Of a stretch of DNA of 64,000 nt, positions 24,007 through 34,849 are shown piece after piece (positions within the stretch are counted from its first letter, which is position 1; each line of letters begins with the position of its first letter). The stretch is from the NCBI GenBank assembly GCA_027924645.1, contig BSBN01001225.1, positions 15,146,001-15,210,000 of the forward strand, in the 5' to 3' direction. Both the position numbers and the translations under genes were made by a program. Below the pieces are notes generated by a model. The model was not told the origin of the DNA, did not search any database, and saw nothing but the letters and a program-made list of their open reading frames with translations. The stretch comes from Cunninghamia lanceolata. Lineage: Eukaryota > Streptophyta > Pinopsida > Cupressales > Cupressaceae.

Positions 24007-24318
24007 TGAGAGGAACCTCCTACAACAATATAATGAAAAATGCACGAAATAACAGAAATGGAAGAAACACAGAAGGAATTTATTTATCGCAAGCCACTTT
24101 GAGGGGGCAACCTCCTTTGAGAAAGCTCAATACAATAAATCATGGATGCCTTCATTGGCCTCAACATGTACTTATATACTAAGTCTAATCTAAACAACTA
24201 TTACTTCCCATGAATGTGGGATAATACAATATACTCACAGGATGACTTACAAAGCATATGTGTCTAGCAACAATATACTAACAAAGTAAAGAAAAGGGTT
24301 AAACATGGGTTCCTAACA
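24007..24318 (-). repeat. 3' LTR of the nested gypsy element
   Basis: Near-identical to 29669-29981. Next to it on the minus strand is the polypurine tract AGAGGGAGGGGATG (24319-24335). Confidence 0.94.
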
Positions 24319-24335
24319 TCCCCTCCCTCTTAGAA

Positions 24336-25866
24336 AAGATTTGTCCTCAAAGCTTAAGATGTGGAAATTGTTGCTGAATCTAAAGGAGTGGTTCCCATGT
24401 AGCATCATGCCACTGAATTAATACCTCTGCGATAGATCAAGAGCGAAGCTGACGAGTGCACCTGTCGAGGATTGCCTCTGACTCCAAAATGATGGATCCT
24501 TTGTTATCCAGTTATGGTAAAATAGTTTGTGCTCTGATGTTGGTGCCAAGAACTTTCTTTAGACAAGAGACATGAAATACTGGATGAACGTGGGAAGAAG
24601 GAGGAAGCTCCAATTTATAAACAACTGACCCAATCTTCTAAAGAACCTTATATGGCCCATAGAACTTTGGAGCCAGCTTATGATGCCCTTTGAGTTTCAG
24701 GGATGATTGCTTGTATGGCTATAGACGAAGAAAAACCATAGCACCTACTTGAAAAGTACACTCAAAATGGTGTTGATCAGCTTGTTTCATTTGATTTCTT
24801 GCCATGTGAAGATTGTCCTACAAAATGCAAAGAATCTGATCTCGGGTTCGGAGAACCGTGTTGACTGCCTGAACTGGTGAACTGCTGGGGGTGTATGGAA
24901 GGAGCACTGGCGATGCCTGACCATAGACTGCTTCATATGGAGTCATTTTAGATGTAGTGTGGTAGGAGGTATTGTACCACCATTCAGCTAGAGGGAGCCA
25001 CTTTGCCCACTAATGTTGTTGTTCTGAGGTGAAGCAACAAAGATAAGTTTCCAAACATTTGTTGATAATTTCAGTCTGACCATCTGTTTGTGGGTGATAC
25101 CCTAAACTCATCTTCAGTTTGGTGCCAGTGTGTCGAAATAGTTCTATCCAAAAATGACTGGTGAAAGTTGCATCACGATCTGAGACAATGGAAGAAGGGA
25201 TGCCATGAAGACGGAAGATCTGGTCCATGAAAATTTGTGCAACTGAGGAGGTGGTATAGGGATGGTTGAGGGCACAAAAATGACTATATTTGGAGAGGTG
25301 ATCAACCACAACCAAGATCACTGTCTTCTCTCCAGATTTAGGGAGCCCTTAATGAAATCCATAGAAATACCTATCCAAATCCGTGTAGGGATGGGTAAGG
25401 GTTTGAGCAATCCAGGAAGGAGTGTCATTTCACCCTTGTTGTGTTGGCTGGTGTCACATTCAGCCACCATCTATTGAATTGCCCTTTTCATTCCCTTCCA
25501 AAATAAGTTACGCCGTGCCCGCTCATAAGTGTTGAGGAACCAAGAATGCCTTGCCGATGGAGAAGCATGGAGTTCATAGAAGACAACTTCTTGAAGATCT
25601 ATGCTCTGGAGAAGCACTAGACAACCCTTGTATCTAAGAAAAGCACCATCCCAAGAGTAATGTGGTACAACAGAAGGGTTATTGGGCCAACTGCTAGATG
25701 ATTTGAGATAATGAAGAGCCATTGACATAGCCCTGCTGGACAAATTCCAACCAATTTGGAATAGGCATAGAAATAGCTGAAAGAGAAGCTTGGTCATCAA
25801 ATGTGTGAGAAAGAGCATCCACCATAATATTGTCCTTACCCTTCTTGTAAGTGATCTCATAGTCAT
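24336..25866 (-). pseudogene. Integrase of the nested gypsy element (frameshifted)
   Basis: The segment 25866-25471 carries the HHCC-type N-terminal zone, recognisable by the gypsy-like Tyr/His-rich segment ending NLFWKGMKRAIQ. The core domain follows with SMDFIKG (first Asp), VSDRDATFTSHFW (second Asp) and PQTDGQTEIINKCLE (Glu), so all three catalytic acids survive. The C-terminal part to about 24400 shows the GPYKVL and HPVFHVSCLKK motifs of gypsy integrase tails. A frameshift near 25335, in-frame stops near 25007 and other breaks separate these parts. Integrase joins element cDNA to the chromosome. Confidence 0.88.
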
Positions 25867-26027
25867 AACCCATGAGTTTTCTAACCCATTTCTATTGTTC
25901 TGGGGAGGAGACTTGTTGTTCCAAGAAATATTTCAGACTTTGGTGATTAGTCTTGATACAGAAATGATTCCCTAGTAGTTATGGCCACCACTTATGTACT
26001 ACATGCAAAATAGCCATCATTTCCTTC

Positions 26028-26906
26028 TCATATGTAGAGTACTAAATGCTTACCAAAAAGGGCTTTACTGGTGAACGCAATGGGATGTTCATCTTGAAGG
26101 AGAACAGCACCAAGTCCATTACCGCAAGCATTACTCTCAATAGTGAAGGTCTTGAAAAAATCTGGCATAGCTAGAACAGGTGTAGTACATATAGCTTGTT
26201 TTAGTTTTTCAAATGCACACTCAGCAGCATGTGTCCATGTAAAAGCATCATTTTTCAACATAGTTATTAATGGAGCTGCAATCTTCCCATAATCCTTGAT
26301 AAACTTGTGATAGTAGCCAGTCAGTCCCAAAAAACCATGGAGGCTCTTGAGTGTTTGAGGATGCGGCCAATTTTTCATAGCATCTATTTTGGCAGGATCC
26401 ACTCAAACCCCTTGGGCTGAAACAATATGCCCGAGATACTCCACTTCCTCTTGCCCAAAAACGCATTTAGACTTTTTTGCATAGAGATGATGATCAAAGA
26501 GAAGTTGCAGTACAAGATCCAGATGTTGGAGATGCTCAACCCATGTTTTACTATAGATGAGGATATCATCAAAGAAGACCAGAATGAATTTCTGCAAGTA
26601 GGGCTGGAATATTTTATTCATCAATGCCTGGAATGTGGAAGGAGCATTAGTGAGGCCAAAGGGCATGACCAAAAACTCATAGTGGCCATCATGTGTGCAG
26701 AAAGCCATTTTAGGGATATCATCCTCATGAACCCAAATTTGGTGATAGCCAGAATGAAGATCCAACTTGGAGAAAAAATGAGCGCTATGAAGCTTATCAA
26801 GAAGCTCATCAACAACAAGAATCAGAAACTTATCCTTGATTGTGACGTGATTAAGTGCTCGAAAGTCAATGCAGTGGCACCATGACCCATCTTTTTTTCC
26901 AGACAA
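26028..26906 (-). pseudogene. Reverse transcriptase and RNase H of the nested gypsy element
   Basis: The RT region shows [33 protein letters not shown], then [17 protein letters not shown] and the catalytic [10 protein letters not shown] (YxDD box with Phe first). After an in-frame stop at 26403 the same register continues through GFLGLTGYYHKFIKDYG into the RNase H start (FTIESNACGNGLGAVL, where the first catalytic Asp of the usual ESDAS is replaced by Asn). The frame is then lost near 26030. Confidence 0.9.
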
Positions 26907-27712
26907 GAAGAACTGGTGAAGAAAAGGAATTGGTACTAGGGCGAATAATACCTTGCTTCAGTAAGTCCCAAACGAGCATCTCAATCTCTATCTTTTGGTG
27001 AAATGGGTAGCGGTAGGGCCTGATGTTGGGAGGAACGCTTCCATGAAGGAGCTAAATACGATGGTCCTCTAGTCATGAAGGTGGCAATCCCACTGGTTCG
27101 GCAAAGACACATGCATATCTATCCAAAATTCATTATAGATCCGAAGGAGTAGTGGAGACCACTGATGGTTGCATTTGAATGGAATGGAGCTGAGCGATGA
27201 CACCATGTGAATTCTTCTTAAGGAGCTTTCCCATGCGATGTGAACTGATAATACTGAGACCTTGGTTGTAAGCCCTTCAATGCGTTTTTGCCCATTGTTT
27301 GAAAAATGCATCCAAAGTTTAGCAAAATCCCATAAGATGGGTCCAAGTGTGCATAACCATTAAGTTCCCAAAACCACATCACATCCGTCTAAGGGCAAGG
27401 CAAACATGTCAGAGCGCAGGTTATAATCTCTAATAGAGATATGCACATTATGACACTTCCCTTTGCAAGGTAATGTGCCCCCATTGGAAATCATGACTCA
27501 AAGCTAGAGCAAGGATGGACAAAATAATTAGCCTATTTGGCAATCTGAGGGCCAATGAAGTTATGAGTGCTACCAGAGTCAATGAGTATTGTAAGAGGGA
27601 GTTTCTTGAAGTAACCCTTGACCCACATGGTTTGTGGGGTGGTGACTCCTGCTAAAGCATGGAGAGAGATCTCTGGGTGGTCTCCCTGAGAAGTAGGGTC
27701 AATAGGTGGCTG
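26907..27712 (-). pseudogene. Protease and RT N-terminal region of the nested gypsy, degraded
   Basis: This stretch lies between gag and RT and should encode the protease. The minus strand shows traces such as LIDSGSTHNFIGPQIA-like sequence near 27580-27530, interrupted by frameshifts. I could not follow a continuous frame. Confidence 0.5.
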
Positions 27713-28643
27713 CTAAGTTCCGACCTGATCATCTATTGTATCCTGAGCATATTCATAAACTTCAATTGTAGGTGGAGAATCCACATCCAAGAGATAGAGC
27801 TTTTGCTCAACACATCTATGTCCCTGAGTGAATTTCTCATCACAATTATAACAAAGCCCTTTTTCTCTATGTGCCCACATCTCTGCTTCAGACAAATGCT
27901 TGATAGGAGTTGTTCTAGGAGATGGCGTGATTAGAGGTCTTTGGAAAACCATATTTCTGAATGGAACAAAAGTGGATTTGGAGCGCTGTTGAGTTGTGAT
28001 CTTGTCCTCCGCCAACTTAGCCAACCCTAGGGCTTCCATCATTGTGCTGGGACGGAACATTTTAACCTCAAATCGGATTGCATCCTTCAGACCACTGACA
28101 AAACAACTCCTGAAGAATTCATTAGACAATCCCTCTATGTGATTGGCCAGTTTCTCAAATTCTATCTGATATTCTCTCATAGTGCCAGTTTGGCGAAGTT
28201 TAGTGAGTGCTCTTGTGAAGTCATCAAAAGCACTAGGGCCAAATCATTGCCAAATGAGTTTGCAAAAATCTGTCTATTTTGGCTCTTCATGAGCCTTGAT
28301 GTACCAACAGAACCATTGAAGGGCTTCATGTTCCAAATGAAAGGATGCAAGTGGGACTTTGTTGACATCAAAAGTATTATGCAAAATGAAATATTGTTCT
28401 ACCCGGTATATCCATCCAATTGGATCATCACCATTGAAGCGAGGAAAATCAAGCTTCGACCCACAAAAAATTACTGGAAGAAGAGAACCCAGTGTCTGCA
28501 GAAGACTCTTGCTGCCGTCTATTGTTCATGGCCGAATGCTGAAGATTGAGGCCGAGAACTTTTTCATCTAGATCTTGGAGTTTGGTCTTGAGGGCTGCAA
28601 GTTCATCCTCCATGTTTTTTGCTCCTATGTGGGTGACAACCAT
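27713..28643 (-). pseudogene. Gag of the nested gypsy element
   Basis: A start at 28643 begins a segment with a short coiled coil (EDELAALKTKLQDLDEKVLG). After a frameshift, capsid-like sequence follows (EYQIEFEKLANHIEGLSNEF, then FVSGLKDAIRFEV). The zinc-knuckle-like CYNCDEKFTQGHRC follows at about residue 105 of the 28180-27713 segment, a form common in plant gypsy gag. Gag packages element RNA into particles. The frame is broken at least twice. Confidence 0.82.
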
Positions 28644-29654
28644 AGCTAGGAGAATTTTTTTTTTTGGAATGGGTAGAAAAACAAAAATGGAAACTTTTTT
28701 AGTAAAGGAAAATTTGGATTTGGAAAAAACTCTGATGGGTAATTGGGATTTGACTAGGTTTTGGACACTTTCTAAGGGATAGGGAAGCAGAAAATGGGGA
28801 TTTCAAAAGTGGGGTGAAAGAATGGAAAAATTTGTCCAAGACAGACAAGGGAGCAGAAATAGGAAATGAACACTATGGCAAAATTTGAAGGCTATTGGGT
28901 GAGAATCAAAGAAGTTATGGCAAACCCTAAAAATAGACAAATGTGGGAGTTTTGGCTTCAAAAAGTTGAATTTGGGATAGGGTCCTCAAGGAAGGAAATA
29001 TGTAGAATGAAATTCCAGGGGTTCCAATGAATTTTGAGAGGAAATGGAGCTAAAGCAAGGAATATATGGCAAAAAAAGATTTTTTTTTTTTAAAATTTTA
29101 ATTTTTTTAAAAAAAAATTTAATTTTTTTTCTGGAAACGATCTGCAACGGGATCTACAAATGGCTCTAGACAGATTCAATCTGTGATTTGCTGGCTGGCA
29201 ATAGATATGGGCCCCAAATATGGTTAGCTGCCTAAAGGTTCAAGGGAGTCACTCGGCCACCAATGTTGTCTAATGGCTTGCGTATTGGGGCAGTACCCCT
29301 CACTCCATGGCTTAGGTAAAACTAATAACCACTTTGCCACAAACAACAACTCTTGGTTTACCTCACGGATGGGAACTAGTCAATCAGGTAGGGGTTGTTG
29401 CCCTTTTCGCTGGTAGGTCCTCTCAATGGGCCAACTACTTCAGGGTTCCTATGGTACTCCTCACAATGAGTTTTAGGGCTATGCCTAGGAACTTCCCATA
29501 GTTAAGCGAATAGGGTTATTCCTTGATCCGAACCTGCAATTGAAATGAACAATACAGATGCAAAAAAGAAAGAACTACTGCAATAATCACAGCGCCTAGA
29601 GGCCACTGTAGAAAAAAAATTGGCAGAAATTCCACCCAGCGAGCCCAAGAAAGT

Positions 29655-29666
29655 ACTCTGATACCA
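29655..29666 (-). other. Primer-binding site of the nested gypsy element
   Basis: Minus strand TGGTATCAGAGT, two bases from the end of the 5' LTR, complementary to the 3' end of initiator tRNA-Met (usual TGGTATCAGAGC). Confidence 0.9.
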
Positions 29667-29668
29667 GA

Positions 29669-29981
29669 TGAGAGGAACCTCCTGCAACAATATAATGAAA
29701 AATGTACGAAATAATAGAAATAGGAGAAACACAGAAGGAATTTATTAATCATAGGCCACTTCGAGGGGGCAACCTCCTTTGAGCAAGCTCAATACAATAA
29801 ATTCGTGGATGCCTTCATTGGCCTCAACACGTACTTATATACTAAGTCTAATCTAAACAACTATTACTTACCATGAATGTGGGATAATACAATATACTCA
29901 CGGGATGACTTACAAAGCATATGCATCCAACATCAATATACTAACAAAGTAAAGAGAAGGATTAAACATGGGTTCCTAACA
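29669..29981 (-). repeat. 5' LTR of the nested gypsy element
   Basis: Partner of 24007-24318 with a few substitutions over 313 bases. The low divergence makes this insertion younger than the outer gypsy. Confidence 0.94.
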
Positions 29982-31439
29982 TCGCCAGACAAGAGGACGG
30001 CTCAACAAAACAAGGTTGATCCAAAACGAGATCAGATGCCACCAAATAGCTAATAAAAACTATCATTGCAGGCACAAAACAAGCCAAAAACTATCCTTTT
30101 TGATAGTCATATAAATATGATTTCAATGCAGACAATTTTTAAGAAGAAAACTTAGACAATTCGCTGGTCAAAAATGAGTTTGCAGTTGTTGTTGTCCTGC
30201 TCTTTCTCCTGTCTCAGCGTGAAGCTAGCTCTCTTTCTTCCGTGCTACCGTCACTTAGAAAAATAACTTCCTTTTGCTGCAAAAATGTGGATGTCCATCC
30301 TCTGCCCAGATCCGTCTCTTTTATCATAAAGAATTCTCTTTAATTTTGGTGAACCCATTAGGTTTTTAGAACTGAAGTTCATTTTCAGTTTGCATGAAAT
30401 TCCACCAATCAAAAAGGCTCATAATTCTATTTAAAATAAAAATAATAGCTAATTTAATTAGCTTGTTGTCACGTAAATGATAGTAACCAATCTTTTAATT
30501 CTTTATCGAAACTCTAAATATAATAATGATATTTTAGATATACTTTAACTATTTTAATTAAACATAATCACTTTGAATAATCAAGAAGTGAAATATAATA
30601 TAAATATATATACATCTATTATAATTTATTATAATTATTTAAATCTAAATTAGCATATTGTCTTCCAAACATCCTTGTTTTTGCAAACATAGAAAATAAT
30701 ATTTATTATTTAATAATATAACACACACAATTTTGAATGTAAGAAGAACATTAATATTAAATTTGACAAAATCATACATTTGAAATAACTTATCGTAATA
30801 ATTAAAACACAATATTTTCCAAATATTAAACCATCAATCACACTTATCAACCACACAGAGATGCATAAGAAAACCATTCAAAATGCATATGAAAACTATG
30901 TGGTGTGTGTGATTGCATCAGGGTAATCCATCCATCAGTTCTTGCCAAGTGGCTAGAACACCTCTACCTCAACCATGCTCTCATCTTCGACGAATACCTG
31001 CATCCATTTGCACTCAAATTAACGTCAATTAGTTAGTGTCTCCAAAAACATAGCCAAGGCAAATCATTGTAATCATGTCTACAATATTTAACATTTAAAA
31101 CAATTTCTAATTTTCATCAATATATCTCATAATAATTACCTTCACGCATGGAAAATTACTTAAGGTAAAAGTCAATCACAGTAATTGTTCACTAAACTAG
31201 AATAATCATATTGTTCATAAAAATGAGACATGACATCCTTCCCCACTTGGAAGAGATGTCATCCCGATGTCTTATTAAACATCAAAATAATAAAGTGTCC
31301 ATCAACCACCAATAAAGTATCAAGGTGTCATAAAACAATAACATCAACTCATAGTATCAAAAGATCATAACAACAACTCAAAGTATCATAATCCATGCAC
31401 GAATAAGAAATCTATGCTATATCCTCAAATAAGGAAAAG

Positions 31440-32785
31440 ATCTATCAATCTCCTCTGTGTCCTCCCATGTGACACTATCCTCAGAATATTGATCCCATTG
31501 GACCTTATATTACACCACATCTTTGCTATGCTTTGCGCTTCCCCATAATTAAAGTGGGCTCCACCAGCACCACTTTTGGATCCTGAACCTGTAAAGCACA
31601 CCAATCAAGAATATATGACGCATCAGGATGATAAAACTTAAGTAAAGACACATGAAAAACATTATGGATTCTGGCAAGTGCAGGTAGGAGAGCAAGTCTA
31701 TAAGCTACAAGATTAATCACTTCTAGAACTTTGAATGGTCCTACAAAATGAGGAGCAAGTTTGGACGCTTTGCCAAACGATACTGAACTCTTATGAGGTC
31801 TGACCCTCAAAAAGACTTTGTCACCAACTAAGAACTGTCTAGGAGTTCTATTCTTATCTCCATAACTCTTTTGACGATCTGAAGCTTGCTTCAACTTCTC
31901 CTTGATCAATTTCATCTGATCATCCATTTCTCTTAACATTTCAGGACCAATCACTAATCTGTCCTCCACCTTATCCCAACTGATAGGTGTTTGACACCTA
32001 TGCCCATAAAGAGCTTTGAACGATGCCATTCCCAAAGATGCATGGTATGAATTCTTGTATGCAAACTCTACCAATGGAAGATATTCCTCTCATTTATACT
32101 ATTGATCCATACAATACATTCTGAGAAGGTCTTCTACCACCTACTTGACTCTTTATGTTTGACCATCCATTTGAGGATGATAAGCTGAACTAAAATTCAA
32201 CTTTCTACCCAAAGCTGCATTAAGAGTTGTCTAAAATCTAGATGTCATGCTAGTGTCTCGATCTGAAATGATCATCTCAGGCACTCCATGCAATCAAAAA
32301 ATCTCCTGAGCAAACTTCTTAGCTAAGACCAAAGAACCATCTAAAAGATTCCCAGGAATAAAATGTGCTACTTTTGTCAACTTGTCCACAACCACTAAGA
32401 TGACATCATGCATATTCTTAGACATAGGTAACCCTTGAATAAAATCCATGCTTATCACTTGCCACTTATGCTCAGGGATACTCTGCGGATACAATAATCT
32501 TGCTGGATGCACATGCTCCACCTTGACTCTTTGGCATTCCAAACATCGAGCCACAAATTCTGTCACATCCCTCTTAAGTCTAGGCCAAAAGTATAAAGGT
32601 TTCAAACCTTTGACCATCTTTGTCACTCTAGGGTGACCTAAATAAGGTGCATTGTGGATCTCTTCAAACATTAACTTCCTCAACTCTCCTGAGTTAGGAA
32701 TATACATCCTTCCTTGAAATCTCAAAAGTCCATCTGATTCAGTCACATAACCATCAAACCTATGATCTAAGGGGTCTACTTCCAA
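31440..32785 (-). pseudogene. Integrase and C-terminal tail of the outer gypsy element
   Basis: The segment 32785-32294 has the HHCC zinc domain (HNAPYLGHPRVTKM, then FVARCLECQRVK) and the first core motif VISMDFIQGLP with the catalytic Asp. After degraded sequence, 32074-31526 gives the C-terminal domain: FAYKNSYHASLGMASFKALYG, KVFLRVRPHKSS, KLAPHFVGPFKVLEV and HNVFHVSLLKFYHPD. Traces of a chromodomain-like tail (VQWDQYSEDSVTWE) reach about 31445. Stops near 32290 and 32090 break it. Confidence 0.88.
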
Positions 32786-32801
32786 ATCTTGATTTACTCT
32801 T

Positions 32802-33103
32802 TCATAATTCTCATCCCCTTGAAGATTCTAAATCACTTTCTGCTTCAAATTGTATCTCATGGTAACAATGGCAGCCATATGCCTTCTCCTACTAAGAGCA
32901 TCTGCTACTCTATTCTCCTTTCCTTTTACATACTCAATTCCAAAGTCATATTTCATAATTATCATCCCCTTGAAGATTCTGAATCACTTTCTGCTTCAAA
33001 TTAGATCTCATGGTAACAATGGCTGCCAGATGCCTTCTCCTACTAAGAGCATCTGCTACTCTATTCTCCTTTCCTTTTATATACTCAATTCCAAAGTCAT
33101 ACT
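32802..33103 (-). repeat. 151-bp tandem duplication in the outer gypsy pol
   Basis: The block starting TCATAATT(C/A)TCATCCCCTT at 32802 is repeated at 32953 with about 6% mismatches. It covers the end of RNase H (the ADALSRRR motif appears twice). Since 151 is not a multiple of three, it shifts the downstream integrase out of frame. Confidence 0.9.
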
Positions 33104-34200
33104 CACTAAGGAATTCTAACCATCTTCTCTGTTGTGCATTAAGGTTAGGTTGAGTAAATATATACTTGAGTCCTAAATGATCTGTCTTCAACTCAAAGGG
33201 ATTACCTAAAAGATAATGCCTCCACATATGAAGTTCATGAACTATGACGGTTAACTCAAGATCATGCGGTGCATAGTTGAATTCATGTTGCTTTAACTTT
33301 CTTGACTCATATGCAACCACTTTCTCATTCTGCATCAAGACTCCTCCTAATCCTTCCCCCAAAGCATATTTTATAATTGTAAAGTGCCCATTAGGATCTG
33401 GTATGGTCGGGATAGGAGCAGTTGTGAGATTTTCCTTTAACACTTGGAAAGCTTGCTCACACCTTTCTATCCATTGAAACTTCTTACCTTTATTTTGTAG
33501 TGCGGTAATCGGTGCTGCTATGGTTGAGAAACCTTCCACAAACTTTCTATAATAACCTACAAGTCCCATAAAACTTCTGACTTCTGTCATACTCTACGGT
33601 GCAGGCCATTCTATTATCTCTTTTATCTTCTCAGGATCAACTGCAATCCCTTATACTGAGATCACATGACCAAGATAGTGCACTTTATCTTGAAAGAATG
33701 CACACTTTGATAATTTACCATAAATCTTTCTCTCTCTCAAATGCTGTAAGACAATCCTCAAATGCCTTTCATGCTCTTCCACTGATTTAGAGTATATCAA
33801 TATGTCATCAAGGAAGATCAACACAAAATCATCTAAACAATCTCTGAAAATGCTATTCATCAAATTCATGAAAGTTGTTGGAGCATTAGTCAACCTAAAT
33901 GGTACTACTGTGAACTTGTAGTGACCATATCAAGTCCTAAAAGCTATTTTAGAGATATCCTCATCCTTAATCCACAATTGGTGATAACCGGATCTAAGGT
34001 CTATCTTCGAGAACACTGTTGCTCCTTTCATCTGATCAAAGAGCTCTCTATTCTTGGAAGTGGATACTTGTTCTTTATAGTAGCTTTGTTAAGCATCCTA
34101 TAATCAATGCATAATCTCAAAGTACCATCCATCTTCTTTACAAAGATAATCGGTGCACCCCATGGTGACACACTAGGTCTAATGAACCCTTGATTTAGCA
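32954..34200 (-). pseudogene. Reverse transcriptase and RNase H of the outer gypsy element
   Basis: The RT start is degraded but shows [20 protein letters not shown] at about 34130-34070. The segment 33893-33651 gives TNAPTTFMNLMN, the catalytic [10 protein letters not shown] and FFQDKVHYLGHVIS. The segment 33590-32946 gives VGYYRKFVEGFSTIAAPIT, RNase H with FTIIKYALGEGLGGVL (the usual Asp of VxxDAS lost) and HMWRHYLLGNPFELKTDHLGLKYI, ending VADALSRRR. Confidence 0.88.
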
Positions 34201-34204
34201 TCTC

Positions 34205-34849
34205 CTACAATTGTGCCTTAAGCTCATACAATTCTATAGTAGTCATTCTATAGGGTGCCTTAGATTGTGGCTCAGTCCCTGGTAACAAGTCAATTGAGAA
34301 GTCAAACTCTCTCTTTGGTGGTAACTCTGTCAACTCTACAAGGAATACATCTATGAAATCTCTAAGGATTGGATAATCATTGAACATTGGTTCTTCTTTA
34401 TCAAGGTCCTTTACTCGGACAACATAAATGGCACATCCTTTCCTCTTTGCTTTCTTTAATTTCATAGCCAAGATTTGTCTAAACTCTAAAGGTCTCTTAG
34501 ATTCATTAATTTCCACTTGATTCCCTAGGTCATCCAAACATCTAACAACCTTGTCTTCACAGTTTACCAGAGACTTATGTTCAGTTAACCAGTTGATTCC
34601 TAGAATTACATAATAAGATCCTAAAGGTGCTACATACAGATTTACTTGCATTTGAAAACTAGGAAGCTCTAACTCACTGCATGCTAGACATGAGTCTACC
34701 CTCTTTTCTGCACTATTACCATATTGTACTATCCAAGAGTTTTCCATATGTTCAGGTCTAATAGATAACTTAAATACTACTCTAGGATCTACAAAATATT
34801 TTGTGGCACCAGTATCAATTAAAATAGAAACAGGTAGTCCATAGAGCTT
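34205..34849 (-). pseudogene. Protease and linker of the outer gypsy, second copy
   Basis: An ILIDTGATKYF-type protease motif lies at the right end (near 34830). The 34747-34205 frame follows with VDSCLACSELELPSFQM, GSYYVILGINWLTEHKS and FSIDLLPGTEPQSKAPYRM, the normal path from protease into RT. Its first 362 bases duplicate 37639-38000. Confidence 0.8.
34488..34849. repeat. 362-bp direct repeat flanking the 2.8-kb insert, left copy
   Basis: Runs colinear with 37639-38000 from AAAGGTCTCTTAGATTC to CATAGAGCTT. Similarity stops abruptly at both ends. Confidence 0.92.

Larger units (their letters stand above)
24007..29981 (-). mobile_element. Complete-structure Ty3/gypsy retrotransposon nested in the outer gypsy LTR
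   Basis: LTRs of 312-313 bp (24007-24318 and 29669-29981) begin TGAGAGGAACC and end GGTTCCTAACA. Target duplications TCACC (24002-24006) and TCGCC (29982-29986) differ at one base. Order on the minus strand is 5' LTR, initiator-tRNA-Met primer site, gag, protease region, RT, RNase H, integrase, polypurine tract, 3' LTR. The coding region is about 4.3 kb long and interrupted by several frameshifts, so it is not functional. Confidence 0.93.
20654..31235 (-). repeat. 3' LTR of the outer gypsy element, split by two insertions
   Basis: Pieces 21458-22542, 23942-24006 and 29987-31235 read continuously against 39192-40300, 40300-40335 and 40336-41590. Removing the two inserted elements and one copy of each target duplication restores colinearity with the partner LTR. 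The stretch 20654-21457 has no partner at 39192 and belongs to the LTR only if the GAATT border is right. Confidence 0.75.

Noticed and set aside
26427..26885. 152-codon + strand frame
   Set aside because: Antisense shadow of the gypsy reverse transcriptase on the minus strand.
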